The notes beneath the pieces are model-generated. The model had not been told where the DNA came from. It did not search any database and saw nothing but the letters and a program-made list of their open reading frames with translations. From NCBI GenBank assembly GCA_964512225.1, contig CAZEKB010000032.1, positions 1-64,000 of the forward strand: a DNA stretch of 64,000 bases. The letters are read 5' to 3'. Positions 43,329 to 51,277 of this stretch are shown in pieces. The translations under genes were made by a program, and so were the position numbers. Every line of letters starts with the position of its first letter. The stretch's first letter is position 1. Origin of the DNA: CAZEKB01 sp964512225 (GTDB taxonomy: Bacteria; Myxococcota_A; UBA796; UBA9615).

Positions 43329-44174
43329 GTGTCCACCCCCCGCGACTGCATCGTGTGCCGTGCACCGGACCCGCGGGTCCGGTACGTGTGCGACGAAGAC
43401 TTCGTATCGTCCCTCGTATTCAAGGGACACCGACGGGCCTACACGATCTGCGAGTGCACCCGCTGCGGCCTCGTCTACGTAGGCGAGAGCGTGACGGACG
43501 AGCTCCTCGGCGAGCTCTACGGCGCCGAGTACTACCAGGGCCGCGACGGGACGGGCTTCGTGGACTACGGAGCCCAGGAGCGGAAGTACCGCGCGCGCTT
43601 CGCGGGTCGGCTGGATCGCATGGCGCCCCACCTGCCCCCCCCGGGGCGGGTGTTGGACGTGGGGTGCGCCCTGGGCTGGTTCCTGGCCGAGGCCGCCCAG
43701 CGCGGCTGGCGCGCGGAGGGCCTCGAGCTCAGCGACTACTGCGCGCGGTTCGTGAAGGAGCGGTTCGACCTCCCGGTGCGGGCCGCGACGCTGCCCGACG
43801 CCGGCTACGACGACGCCACCTTCGACTTCGTGACGCTGTGGGACACCGTCGAGCACCTGATCGACCCGCGGACGACCCTCGAGCACGCCCACCGCGTCCT
43901 CGCGCCCGGGGGCCGCGTCGCGCTCTCCACCGGGAACATCCGGAGCGTGCGGTCGCGCATCCAGGGCCGTCGCTGGGCGCTGATCCGACCGCCGAAGCAC
44001 CTCTACTACTTCAGTCCGGAGACCCTGGGGCTCCTCGTGGAGAGCTGCGGGTTCGAGGTCGTGCAGGTCTGGCAGGAGCTCCCGGGGAGGATCCCGCGGC
44101 CGCTGCGTCGTGCGCTCACGCGGCTCACGGACCACGCGGGGGACATCTTCGGGCTCGTCGCCGTGAAGGCGTGA
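43329..44174 (+). CDS. Zinc-ribbon class I SAM methyltransferase
   Basis: 281 residues, GTG start. The N-terminus has a four-Cys zinc ribbon (C7, C10, then CTRCG near 45) as in sugar and cell-surface methyltransferases of the Methyltransf_13/C-methyltransferase class. SAM motif I is VLDVGCALGWFLAEAA, then GLELSDY, LWDTVEHLIDP and VLAPGGRVALST. The Tyr-Tyr-Phe stretch PPKHLYYFSPETL is typical of O-methyl transferases acting on glycans or lipids. It lies between two divergent or convergent flippases. TAGAAA ends six bases before the GTG. Confidence 0.87.
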   Translation: MSTPRDCIVCRAPDPRVRYVCDEDFVSSLVFKGHRRAYTICECTRCGLVYVGESVTDELLGELYGAEYYQGRDGTGFVDYGAQERKYRARFAGRLDRMAPHLPPPGRVLDVGCALGWFLAEAAQRGWRAEGLELSDYCARFVKERFDLPVRAATLPDAGYDDATFDFVTLWDTVEHLIDPRTTLEHAHRVLAPGGRVALSTGNIRSVRSRIQGRRWALIRPPKHLYYFSPETLGLLVESCGFEVVQVWQELPGRIPRPLRRALTRLTDHAGDIFGLVAVKA

Positions 44175-44177
44175 CGA

Positions 44178-45677
44178 TCAGCGCTCGAGCGTGCGCCGCA
44201 GCGCGCGGACCTCCTCGAACGCGTCCCACCCACCCGACGCGGCGACGCCCTTGAGGGCGACGATCATGACCCCCGCCGCCCCCGCCGCGGCCGCGACCGC
44301 CCCCGGCAGACCGGGAGGCAGGACCGCCCGGAGGCCGAGCGCGGCGAGCCCGTAGAGCCCCGCGACCAGCCAACCCGGCAAGGTGGCCACGAACGCCGCC
44401 CGGGCCGTGATCCCGCCGGTGAGCCGCAGGCCCTTGCTCCAGGTGCCGAGCGGTGCCGCCGCGGACAGGAAGACGAGCCAGCAGATCCCCTCCAGCCCGT
44501 ACTCCGCGAACGCCGCGAACCCGACGATCAGGATCGCCGTGCGCCACAGCCCCATGCGGAAGGACAGGTCGGGGCGCCCCAGCCCCTGGAACAGGGGGTT
44601 CGCCGTGGCCGCGCAGAGCCGCAGGGGGACGGACAGGCAGAGCAGCCGCGTGAGGGGGACGACCTCCTCGTAGCCGGGCCGGAAGAAGGCCACCAGGTCG
44701 GGGATGAAGACGGCGACGGCCGCGGTGCCGGGCAGGGCGATGAGGGCGGCGGCGCCGGTCGTCCGTCGGAAGAGGCGCCGGGTGGCGTCGAGATCGTCCT
44801 GCACGCGGCTGAAGGCGGGCATGGCGGCTCGGGCGAGCACGAAGGCCCCGCGGCTCACCGGCAGCTGGGAGACGTCGTACGCGATCTTGTAGATGCCCAG
44901 GGCGCCCATCCCGAGCAGCCCGCCCACGAGCACGTTGTCGAGGTTCGTGAGCAGGAAGCCCACCGCGGCGCCCGCGAAGATCCACCGGCCGTACACCGAC
45001 AGCTCCCGGAGCGACGGCAGATCGATGCGGAGCCGGTGGCGGCGGGGGGCCGCCCGGTAGGACAGCGACGCCCGGACGATCTCGGCCGCGATCCGCGCGA
45101 ACACGTACGCCCACGGCGTCCGCCACCCGACGAGCACGACGACGACCACCAACGTCTTCGTCAGCGCCGGGGCCACGTCGAGCGTGAGCAGCCGACGGAA
45201 GTCCAGATCGCGGGTGAGCACGAACACCCCGGCGCTGTGCGTGTTCATGAGGACGAGCGCGATCGACGCCGTCCGCAGCATCGGGACGAGGTCCGGCGGC
45301 GCGTCGGGGAACAGTCGGGCCACCCACGGGGCCCCGAAGAAGAGGGCCGCCCCGAGCGCGATGCCGCGGCCGATCAGGGCGGTCCAGGCCGTGTCCAGCA
45401 CGACGTCGTCCACGGTCCGTCGCTGAACCACCGCCTGGCGGAAGCCCGCCTGGGTGAGCGCGTCGAACCCCGCGAGCACGACGATGACCGCCGCGGCGAC
45501 GCCGTACGCGTAGGTGCCGAGCAGCACCGGGCCCAGGAGGACCGCGAAGATGGCGGCGGCGGTGGTCGATCCCTCGGCGAGGGCGACCCACAGCGCCCCC
45601 CGGGCGGTGCGCGCGACGATCCCCGACCGGGGCGACTTGGGGGGAGGAGGAGGGGAGGGCACGTGCGCCGCCATCAT
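44178..45677 (-). CDS. Second Wzx-like polysaccharide flippase (PST family)
   Basis: 499 residues from the ATG pair at 45677/45674; the longer open frame upstream is antisense to pyrR. After a Pro-rich start (PSPPPPPKSP) there are about 12-14 membrane helices, with typical segments GALWVALAEGSTTAAAIFAV, TYAYGVAAAVIVVLAGFDALT, FLLTNLDNVLVGGLLGMGAL and IYKIAYDVSQLPVSRGAFVL. This is the RfbX/Wzx or WzxC type of lipid-linked oligosaccharide exporter. It is convergent with the methyltransferase (3 bp apart) and divergent from pyrR. Two flippases within 4 kb suggest two glycans or a two-step export. Confidence 0.88.
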   Translation of the reverse strand: MMAAHVPSPPPPPKSPRSGIVARTARGALWVALAEGSTTAAAIFAVLLGPVLLGTYAYGVAAAVIVVLAGFDALTQAGFRQAVVQRRTVDDVVLDTAWTALIGRGIALGAALFFGAPWVARLFPDAPPDLVPMLRTASIALVLMNTHSAGVFVLTRDLDFRRLLTLDVAPALTKTLVVVVVLVGWRTPWAYVFARIAAEIVRASLSYRAAPRRHRLRIDLPSLRELSVYGRWIFAGAAVGFLLTNLDNVLVGGLLGMGALGIYKIAYDVSQLPVSRGAFVLARAAMPAFSRVQDDLDATRRLFRRTTGAAALIALPGTAAVAVFIPDLVAFFRPGYEEVVPLTRLLCLSVPLRLCAATANPLFQGLGRPDLSFRMGLWRTAILIVGFAAFAEYGLEGICWLVFLSAAAPLGTWSKGLRLTGGITARAAFVATLPGWLVAGLYGLAALGLRAVLPPGLPGAVAAAAGAAGVMIVALKGVAASGGWDAFEEVRALRRTLER

Positions 45678-45750
45678 CGATTGCCGGACGCGCCGCGACA
45701 ACCCGTCCCGGGTCCCATAGGCTTCGCCCGCGCCCGGAGGTCCCACCGCG

Positions 45751-46284
45751 ATGCCCCCCCGCCCGATCCTCGACGACAAGAGCGTGTCGCGCTGTCTGCG
45801 CCGCATGGCGTCGGAGATCGTCGACGCGACCGACGAGGGCGACACCATCGCGCTGGTGGGGATCCGGTCGGGCGGGGTGCCGATCGCCCACCGGCTGGCC
45901 GACCTCATCGCCGCCGCCGAGGGCAGCCGCCCGGAGGTCGGAGCCGTCGACATCACGCTGTATCGGGACGACCTCTACACCGGACTGGAGAAGCCCGCCC
46001 TGGGGGTCACCGAGCTCCCCTTCGACCTCGAAGGCACCGGGATCGTCCTCGTGGACGACGTGCTCTTCACGGGCCGGACGGTGCGCGCCGCCCTCGACGT
46101 CGTGCACGACTACGGCCGCCCGCGGTGGATCCGGCTCGCCGTCCTGGTGGACCGGGGGCACCGCGAGCTGCCGATCCAGGCGGACGTCGTGGGGCGCCGC
46201 ATCGAGACCGAGCTCTCGGACCGAGTGGTGGTGGAGGTCACCGGGGAGACCGGCGTCGTCCGGGTCGAGCAGGGGCGGGCGTGA
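45751..46284 (+). CDS. pyrR: PyrR pyrimidine operon regulator / uracil phosphoribosyltransferase
   Basis: 177 residues. The phosphoribosyltransferase fold has ALVGIRSGGVPIAHRLADLI and the PRPP loop GIVLVDDVLFTGRTVRAAL, plus ITLYRDDLYTG and VDRGHRELPIQADVVG. PyrR either binds pyr mRNA to promote attenuation or acts as a weak UPRTase. It heads pyrR-pyrB-pyrC. No clear PyrR-binding attenuator could be found in the short 73-bp upstream region, so an enzymatic or other regulatory role is equally possible. Ribosome-binding site GGAGG precedes the ATG. Confidence 0.95.
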   Translation: MPPRPILDDKSVSRCLRRMASEIVDATDEGDTIALVGIRSGGVPIAHRLADLIAAAEGSRPEVGAVDITLYRDDLYTGLEKPALGVTELPFDLEGTGIVLVDDVLFTGRTVRAALDVVHDYGRPRWIRLAVLVDRGHRELPIQADVVGRRIETELSDRVVVEVTGETGVVRVEQGRA

Positions 46285-47243
46285 ACGCGTTCGCCCGCAA
46301 GGACCTCATCGGCCTCGCCGACCTCGACGCGGACGAGATCGCCCACATCCTCGACGTCGCCGACCAGTTCCGGGACCTCAACCTGCGACCGATCAAGAAG
46401 GTGCCCACGCTGCGCGGCAAGTCGGTCGTGCACCTCTTCCTCGAGCCGTCCACGCGGACCCGGACGTCGTTCGACATCGCGGCGAAGCGGCTGTCCGCCG
46501 ACACCTTCTCCATCTCGGGCAGCTCGTCGTCCACGACCAAAGGCGAGACCCTGCTGGACACGGCCCGGAACCTCGCGGCGATGCACCCGGACATCCTCGT
46601 GGTCCGGCACGCCCGGGCCGGCGCGCCGCGGATGCTCAAGGACGCCCTGCCCGGCACCTCGATCGTCAACGCCGGGGACGGGGCCTGCGAGCACCCCACC
46701 CAGGGGCTGCTGGACCTGCTCACCGTGCGCCGACGCCTCGGGGGCTTCGCGGGCCGCACGATCACGATCGTGGGCGACATCAAGCACTCGCGCGTCGCCC
46801 GGTCCGCCATCCACGGGTTCGGCAAGCTCGGGGCGAAGGTCCGGGTGTGCGGGCCTCCGACGTTGCTCCCCCCGGGCATCGAGGCCCTGGGCTGTACGGC
46901 GTTCGATCGCCTGGAGCCCGCGGTGCGCGGCGCCGACGTGCTCATGATGCTGCGCATCCAGCAGGAGCGGCTGCGCCTCGGCGCGCACTACTTCCCCACG
47001 CTGCGGGAGTACAGCCGCCTCTACGGCATCAACCGGGACAAGCTGTCGCGCTGGGCGAAGAAGGACGTGGTGATCATGCACCCCGGCCCGATCAACCGGG
47101 GCGTCGAGCTCGAGCCGGAGGTGGCGGACGGCGACTGGTCGGTCATCCTCGACCAGGTCGAGAACGGCGTCGCGGTCCGCATGGCGGTGTTGTACCTGGT
47201 GCTGGGCGGGCGTCGCACGGCCGCCTCGGAGGGGAGAGCGTGA
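46281..47243 (+). CDS. pyrB: Aspartate carbamoyltransferase catalytic chain
   Basis: 320 residues from a GTG in a 4-bp overlap with pyrR. The carbamoyl phosphate site FLEPSTRTRTSF, the flexible SSSTTKGETLLDTARNL, VVRHARAGAP, DGACEHPTQGLLDLLTV (aspartate domain), and IMHPGPINRGVEL are all intact. It condenses aspartate with carbamoyl phosphate, the committed step of pyrimidine synthesis. No pyrI regulatory chain is adjacent, in keeping with the class that pairs with PyrC. Overlaps pyrC by 4 bp. Confidence 0.98.
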   Translation: MNAFARKDLIGLADLDADEIAHILDVADQFRDLNLRPIKKVPTLRGKSVVHLFLEPSTRTRTSFDIAAKRLSADTFSISGSSSSTTKGETLLDTARNLAAMHPDILVVRHARAGAPRMLKDALPGTSIVNAGDGACEHPTQGLLDLLTVRRRLGGFAGRTITIVGDIKHSRVARSAIHGFGKLGAKVRVCGPPTLLPPGIEALGCTAFDRLEPAVRGADVLMMLRIQQERLRLGAHYFPTLREYSRLYGINRDKLSRWAKKDVVIMHPGPINRGVELEPEVADGDWSVILDQVENGVAVRMAVLYLVLGGRRTAASEGRA

Positions 47244-48577
47244 GCCGCGTGAGCGCTGCACATAGGCCCATTCTTGTGCGCGGTGGGCGAGTGATCGACC
47301 CGGCCTCCGGGCGCGATGAGATCACGGACGTGTACCTCGAGGACGGCGTCGTCAAGGAGGTCGGCCCGCGCCTCTCCGGACAGGTGGGGCGCCGTGCCGA
47401 GCGCGTCGACGCGAAGGGCCGCTGGGTGGTGCCCGGCTTCGTGGACCTGCACACCCACCTCCGCGAGCCGGGCTTCGAGTACAAGGAGACGATCGCCACG
47501 GGCGCCGCCTCGGCCGCCGCGGGCGGCTTCACCACCATCCTGTGCATGGCGAACACCAAGCCCGTGAACGACACGGGCACCGTCACCCGCTACATGGTCG
47601 ACGCCGCCGAGGCGTGCGGGCTGGCCCGGGTGCTGCCGATCGGGGCCCTGAGCAAGGGGCTGAAGGGCGCACACCTGGCCGAGATCGCGGACATGCTCGA
47701 CCAGGGCGCAGTCGCCGTCTCGGACGACGGACACCCGGTGATGAACGCGCACCTGATGCGGCGCGCCCTGGAGTACTGCCGCCCCCTCGGCGTGCCCGTG
47801 ATCGTGCACGAAGAGGACCTCGACCTCGCCGCGGGCGGGGTGATGAACGAGGGCCCCGTCTCCACGCGCCTGGGGCTGCCCGGCCTCACGTACGCGGCCG
47901 AGGACGTCATGGTGGCTCGGGACCTCGTCCTCGCCGAGCTCACGGGAGCGCACCTGCACGTGGCCCACGTGAGCACCGCGGGGGCGGTGCGGATGATCCG
48001 TGAGGCGCAGGCGCGGGGGCTGAAGGTCACCACGGAGGTGACGCCGCACCACTTCACGCTCACGGACGAGGCCGTCTCCACCTACGACCCCGACGCCCGC
48101 ATGGCGCCCCCGCTGCGCGCCGAGGAGGACCGTCGGGCCTGCATCGAGGGGCTGAAGGACGGCACGATCGCGGCGATCGCCACCGATCACGCGCCTCACG
48201 GCAGCCACGAGAAGTGCGTCGAGTTCGAGCTCGCGGCCATGGGGCTCGTGGGCCTCGAGACGTCCTGGGGGCTCACGATGAAGCTCGTCCGCGCGGGCGA
48301 GATCACGGACGTGGACGCCGTGCGCCTGCTCACGTCGGGGCCCTGCGCGGCCTTCGGCTTGCCCTACGGCACGCTCGCCCCCGGCGCGCCCGCGGACGTC
48401 ACCGTCATCGACCCGACCACCACCACGCGGGTCGAGCCGGAGATCTTCGAGAGCAAAAGCCGCAATACGCCGTTCAAGGGCTGGGACCTGCCCACGCGCG
48501 TGGAGCGCACGATCTTCGGGGGACGCACCGTGTACCTCTGGGACGGGCGGGCCGGGGAGATCCTGCGCCCACAATGA
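47240..48577 (+). CDS. pyrC: Dihydroorotase (type I, PyrC/PyrX-like)
   Basis: 445 residues from a GTG within the pyrB stop. Amidohydrolase barrel with the metal pair VDLHTHLREPG, substrate loop CMANTKPVNDT, HEEDLDLAAGG, HVAHVSTAGAVRMI, a TPHHFTLTDE and the catalytic Asp in IATDHAPHG. All ligand residues are present, so it should be active, converting carbamoyl aspartate to dihydroorotate. In many bacteria PyrB and this class of PyrC form a dodecamer, which the coupled genes fit. A strong hairpin terminator lies 49 bp after the stop. Confidence 0.97.
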   Translation: MSRVSAAHRPILVRGGRVIDPASGRDEITDVYLEDGVVKEVGPRLSGQVGRRAERVDAKGRWVVPGFVDLHTHLREPGFEYKETIATGAASAAAGGFTTILCMANTKPVNDTGTVTRYMVDAAEACGLARVLPIGALSKGLKGAHLAEIADMLDQGAVAVSDDGHPVMNAHLMRRALEYCRPLGVPVIVHEEDLDLAAGGVMNEGPVSTRLGLPGLTYAAEDVMVARDLVLAELTGAHLHVAHVSTAGAVRMIREAQARGLKVTTEVTPHHFTLTDEAVSTYDPDARMAPPLRAEEDRRACIEGLKDGTIAAIATDHAPHGSHEKCVEFELAAMGLVGLETSWGLTMKLVRAGEITDVDAVRLLTSGPCAAFGLPYGTLAPGAPADVTVIDPTTTTRVEPEIFESKSRNTPFKGWDLPTRVERTIFGGRTVYLWDGRAGEILRPQ

Positions 48578-48581
48578 TCGC

Positions 48582-48610
48582 TTGCCGCTCCTCGGAGCCG
48601 GCAGTACCAT
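48582..48610 (+). promoter_or_regulatory. Candidate greA promoter
   Basis: TTGCCG (48582-48587), 17-bp spacer, TACCAT (48605-48610, 4 of 6). The predicted start is near 48617, only about nine bases before the hairpin at 48626, so any transcript from here meets a terminator before reaching greA. Confidence 0.45.
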
Positions 48611-48625
48611 TCCGCCTCCCCGCGT

Positions 48626-48659
48626 CCCCCGGCGAGCCGCTCGCTGGGGGCTTTTGTTT
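48626..48659 (+). terminator. Strong intrinsic terminator in pyrC-greA gap (greA leader)
   Basis: Stem CCCCCGGCGAG / CTCGCTGGGGG (11 pairs, one G-T) with loop CCG, followed directly by CTTTTGTTT. It is the only hairpin in the window with a real U tract. It can end the pyrRBC transcript or act as an attenuator for greA, whose ATG is 31 bp further on. Confidence 0.88.
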
Positions 48660-48689
48660 CCAGGCGGGGCGAAGAACGAGAGAGAGAAG

Positions 48690-49163
48690 ATGCGTACCTA
48701 CCCCATCACCCCCGCGGGTCAGGCCCGGATGCGGGCGGAGTTGAAGCACCTCGTCGAGGTGGAGCGAGGCGCCTGCGTGAAGGCGATCGAGGTCGCCCGC
48801 GCCCACGGCGATCTGAGCGAGAACAGCGAGTACGAGGACGCGAAGCACCGGCAAGGCCTCTGCGAAGCGAAGATCCGCGATCTCAAGGGTCGCCTCGCGG
48901 CCGCCCAGGTCATCGACCCCACCTCCCTGTCGGGGGACCGCGTCCTCTTCGGCGCGACCGTGACCCTCGAGGACGTCGACACGGACGAGGAGCTGCGATA
49001 CCAGCTCGTGGGGACCTACGAAGCGGACCTGAAGCTCGGCCGCATCTCGGTGGAGTCGCCCATCGGGCGCGCCCTGCTCGGCAAGGAGATCGACGACGAG
49101 GTGACCATCAAGGTCCCGAAGGGCAAGCGGGTGGTCTCGATCCTCAACGTCGAGTTCATCTGA
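48690..49163 (+). CDS. greA: Transcription elongation factor GreA
   Basis: 157 residues from the ATG at 48690. Coiled-coil N-domain with YPITPAGQARMRAELKHLV, the acidic tip region GDLSENSEYEDAKHRQ (the DxxENxEY motif that coordinates Mg2+ in the polymerase secondary channel) and the C-terminal FKBP-like domain with VGTYEADLKLGRISVESPIGRALL and GDEV-like DDEVTIKVPKGKR. It rescues backtracked RNA polymerase. The purine-rich GAGAGAGAAG before the ATG acts as the ribosome-binding site. The leader contains a U-tract terminator. Confidence 0.97.
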   Translation: MRTYPITPAGQARMRAELKHLVEVERGACVKAIEVARAHGDLSENSEYEDAKHRQGLCEAKIRDLKGRLAAAQVIDPTSLSGDRVLFGATVTLEDVDTDEELRYQLVGTYEADLKLGRISVESPIGRALLGKEIDDEVTIKVPKGKRVVSILNVEFI

Positions 49164-51229
49164 GCCGCCCCGTCGCCCCGGCGGCCGCGCTCGTCGACGC
49201 CCTCCGGGGGGTCGGTCCGGCCCGGCGCGACCAGCTCGCGCGGCTCGGCGTCCACACCGTCGCGGACCTCCTGCACCACGTCCCTCGGGACTATCGCGAC
49301 CGCACGTCCGCCACCCCCGTGAGCGAGCTCGTGGAGGGCGCTCACGCCGTCGTGTTCGCGACCGTGAGTCGCGTACGTAGCGGCCGTGGACGGCGTCCCC
49401 GGTTCATCGAGGTGCTCGTCGAGGACGGGACGGGCTCGCTGCTGGTGGGCTGGTTTCGACCGCCCCCCTACATCGCCGCGTTCTTCGTCCCCGGGCGGGA
49501 GGTGGTCCTCATGGGGACGGTCGAGCGTCGGGCGGGCGCGCTGCGCATGAACCACCCGGAGTACGAGGACGCAGGCCGCGCGGCGGGCGTCCACCGCGGC
49601 GTGGTGGTGCCGATCTACTCGACCACCGACGGTCTCGGGGTGCGGGCGCTCCGGGGGCTCGTCGCGCAAGCCTTCGAACGCTTCGCCGCGGTGCCCGACA
49701 TCGTCCCCCCCGAGGTCCGCGAGCGCCTCGGGCTCCCCCCGCGCACGGAGGCCCTGCGCGCCATCCACTTCCCCGCCGACGCCGACGACATCCCCCGCCT
49801 CCGCTCGGGCGCCCACCCGGCGCACGAGGCCCTGCTGTGGGAGGACCTGTTCGTCCTGCACGCGGCCCTCCACCGGCGCCGCGCAGCCCTCCCCGACGCC
49901 GTGGAGCCGGGGCCCTCCGCGGGCCTGGTCGACCGCGTCGTCCGCTCGCTGCCGTTCGCATTGACCGGTGCCCAGGGGCGCGCGGTGGCGACGCTCCGTC
50001 GGGAGCTGGCGCGAGGGAAGCCGATGCAGCGGCTCCTGCAGGGCGACGTGGGCAGCGGCAAGACGGTCGTCGGCCTGGTCGCGGCAGCCGCCGTGGTCGA
50101 CCGGGGGGGCCAGGTCGCGGTGCTCGCGCCCACGGAGGTCCTCGCGGCGCAGTGGCGGGATCGAGCGCGGGCTCTCCTCGAACCCCGGGGCGTGTCCGTC
50201 GGCTACCTCTCGGGCAGCCACGGGGCGGCGCGGCGGCGGGCGGCCGAGGCGTCGGTCCGGAGCGGCGAGGCGAGCGTCGTGGTGGGCACGCACGCCCTCG
50301 TGCAGGAGTCCGTGCGATTCGCGGACCTGCGCCTCGTGGTCGTCGACGAGCAGCAGCGCTTCGGTGTGTTCCAGCGCTCGCGGCTGCTCCAGAAGGGCGG
50401 CGCGCCGCACCTGCTCGCCATGACCGCGACGCCGATCCCGCGGACCCTCGCGCTGACGCTCTACGGCGATCTCGACCTCACGGTCCTGGACGAGCGCCCG
50501 CGCCGGGGCGATGTCGTCACCGAGCGCCTCGGTCCCGATCGGCGGCGAGTCGCCTACGACGCGGTCGCCTCCGCCGCGGCCCGCGACGAGCGCGCCTTCG
50601 TCGTGTGTCCGCGGGTATCGGGGCGGGGGCTCGGGCGGGCCGTGCTGGAGACCGCGGAGGAGCTGGCCGCGGGGCCCCTGCGCGGGCTCCGGCTCGGGGT
50701 GCTGCACGGGGGGATGGACGGAGACGCGAAGACCGCCGCCGTCGCCGCCTTCCGTGACGGTCGAATCCAGGTGCTCGTGGCCACGACGGTCGTCGAGGTC
50801 GGGGTCGACGTGCCGGAGGCCACGACCGTGGTGGTGGAGGACGCCGAGCGGTTCGGGCTCGCCCAGCTCCACCAGCTCCGCGGCCGCGTGGGCCGCGGGG
50901 GAGGGGAGGGTCGGTGCTTCCTCGTGGCGGGAGCGGCCGGGGACCACCCGCGCCTCGACGTGATCGTGTCGACCGGCGACGGCTTCGAGATCGCGGACGC
51001 GGACCTCCGGCTCCGGGGCCCGGGCGATCTCGTGGGCTCACGGCAGGCCGGGACGCCCGCCCTTCGGCTGGCCGCGACGCCCCGGTTCGCCCGCCTCCAG
51101 GCCTCCGCGCGGGCCGAAGCCGAGGCCGTCGCGTCGCGCTCGGACTGGGACCACGCCCCCGAGCTCGAAGCCCTCCGGGCCCGCGTCGCCGTGCGACTCG
51201 CGGCGCCGGACACCGCCCTCGGCGGCTGA
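49160..51229 (+). CDS. recG: ATP-dependent DNA helicase RecG (probable CTG start)
   Basis: 689 residues if begun at CTG 49160, which overlaps the greA stop by 4 bp (CTGA), matching other junctions here. Recognisable wedge sequence (ALRGVGPARRDQLARLGV, TVADLLHHVPRDYRDR) starts right there, and no ATG, GTG or TTG is available in frame before GTG 49319, which would remove 53 residues. Helicase motifs: Walker A QGDVGSGKTVV, motif II VVDEQQRFGVFQ (usually DEQHRFG), motif III MTATPIPRTLALTLYGDLDL, and TVVEVGVDVPEATTVV, QLHQLRGRVGRG. It regresses stalled replication forks. Confidence 0.93.
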   Translation: MSRPVAPAAALVDALRGVGPARRDQLARLGVHTVADLLHHVPRDYRDRTSATPVSELVEGAHAVVFATVSRVRSGRGRRPRFIEVLVEDGTGSLLVGWFRPPPYIAAFFVPGREVVLMGTVERRAGALRMNHPEYEDAGRAAGVHRGVVVPIYSTTDGLGVRALRGLVAQAFERFAAVPDIVPPEVRERLGLPPRTEALRAIHFPADADDIPRLRSGAHPAHEALLWEDLFVLHAALHRRRAALPDAVEPGPSAGLVDRVVRSLPFALTGAQGRAVATLRRELARGKPMQRLLQGDVGSGKTVVGLVAAAAVVDRGGQVAVLAPTEVLAAQWRDRARALLEPRGVSVGYLSGSHGAARRRAAEASVRSGEASVVVGTHALVQESVRFADLRLVVVDEQQRFGVFQRSRLLQKGGAPHLLAMTATPIPRTLALTLYGDLDLTVLDERPRRGDVVTERLGPDRRRVAYDAVASAAARDERAFVVCPRVSGRGLGRAVLETAEELAAGPLRGLRLGVLHGGMDGDAKTAAVAAFRDGRIQVLVATTVVEVGVDVPEATTVVVEDAERFGLAQLHQLRGRVGRGGGEGRCFLVAGAAGDHPRLDVIVSTGDGFEIADADLRLRGPGDLVGSRQAGTPALRLAATPRFARLQASARAEAEAVASRSDWDHAPELEALRARVAVRLAAPDTALGG

Positions 51230-51265
51230 CTGGTCGGCGTCCGGCGGCGGGAGGCCCCGTCGAGC

Positions 51266-51271
51266 TATCTT
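51266..51271 (+). promoter_or_regulatory. -10-like TATCTT, possibly leaderless
   Basis: TATCTT (4 of 6) ends six bases before the ATG of the cytochrome at 51278, so initiation 7 bases downstream would fall on the A of the ATG. No ribosome-binding site or -35 seen. Inference only. Confidence 0.3.
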
Positions 51272-51277
51272 CCGGCC

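Noticed and set aside
41850..44135. 761-codon version of the first flippase
   Set aside because: The extra 279 residues are antisense to the zinc-ribbon methyltransferase and show no membrane or flippase character.
45678..45750. PyrR-binding attenuator upstream of pyrR
   Set aside because: The 73-bp gap has no terminator/antiterminator pair or recognisable PyrR-binding loop.
45751..45956. N-terminal extension of the second flippase into pyrR
   Set aside because: The extension is antisense to pyrR, is Ser/Arg-rich without hydrophobic start, and the hydrophobic protein begins after the ATG at 45677.
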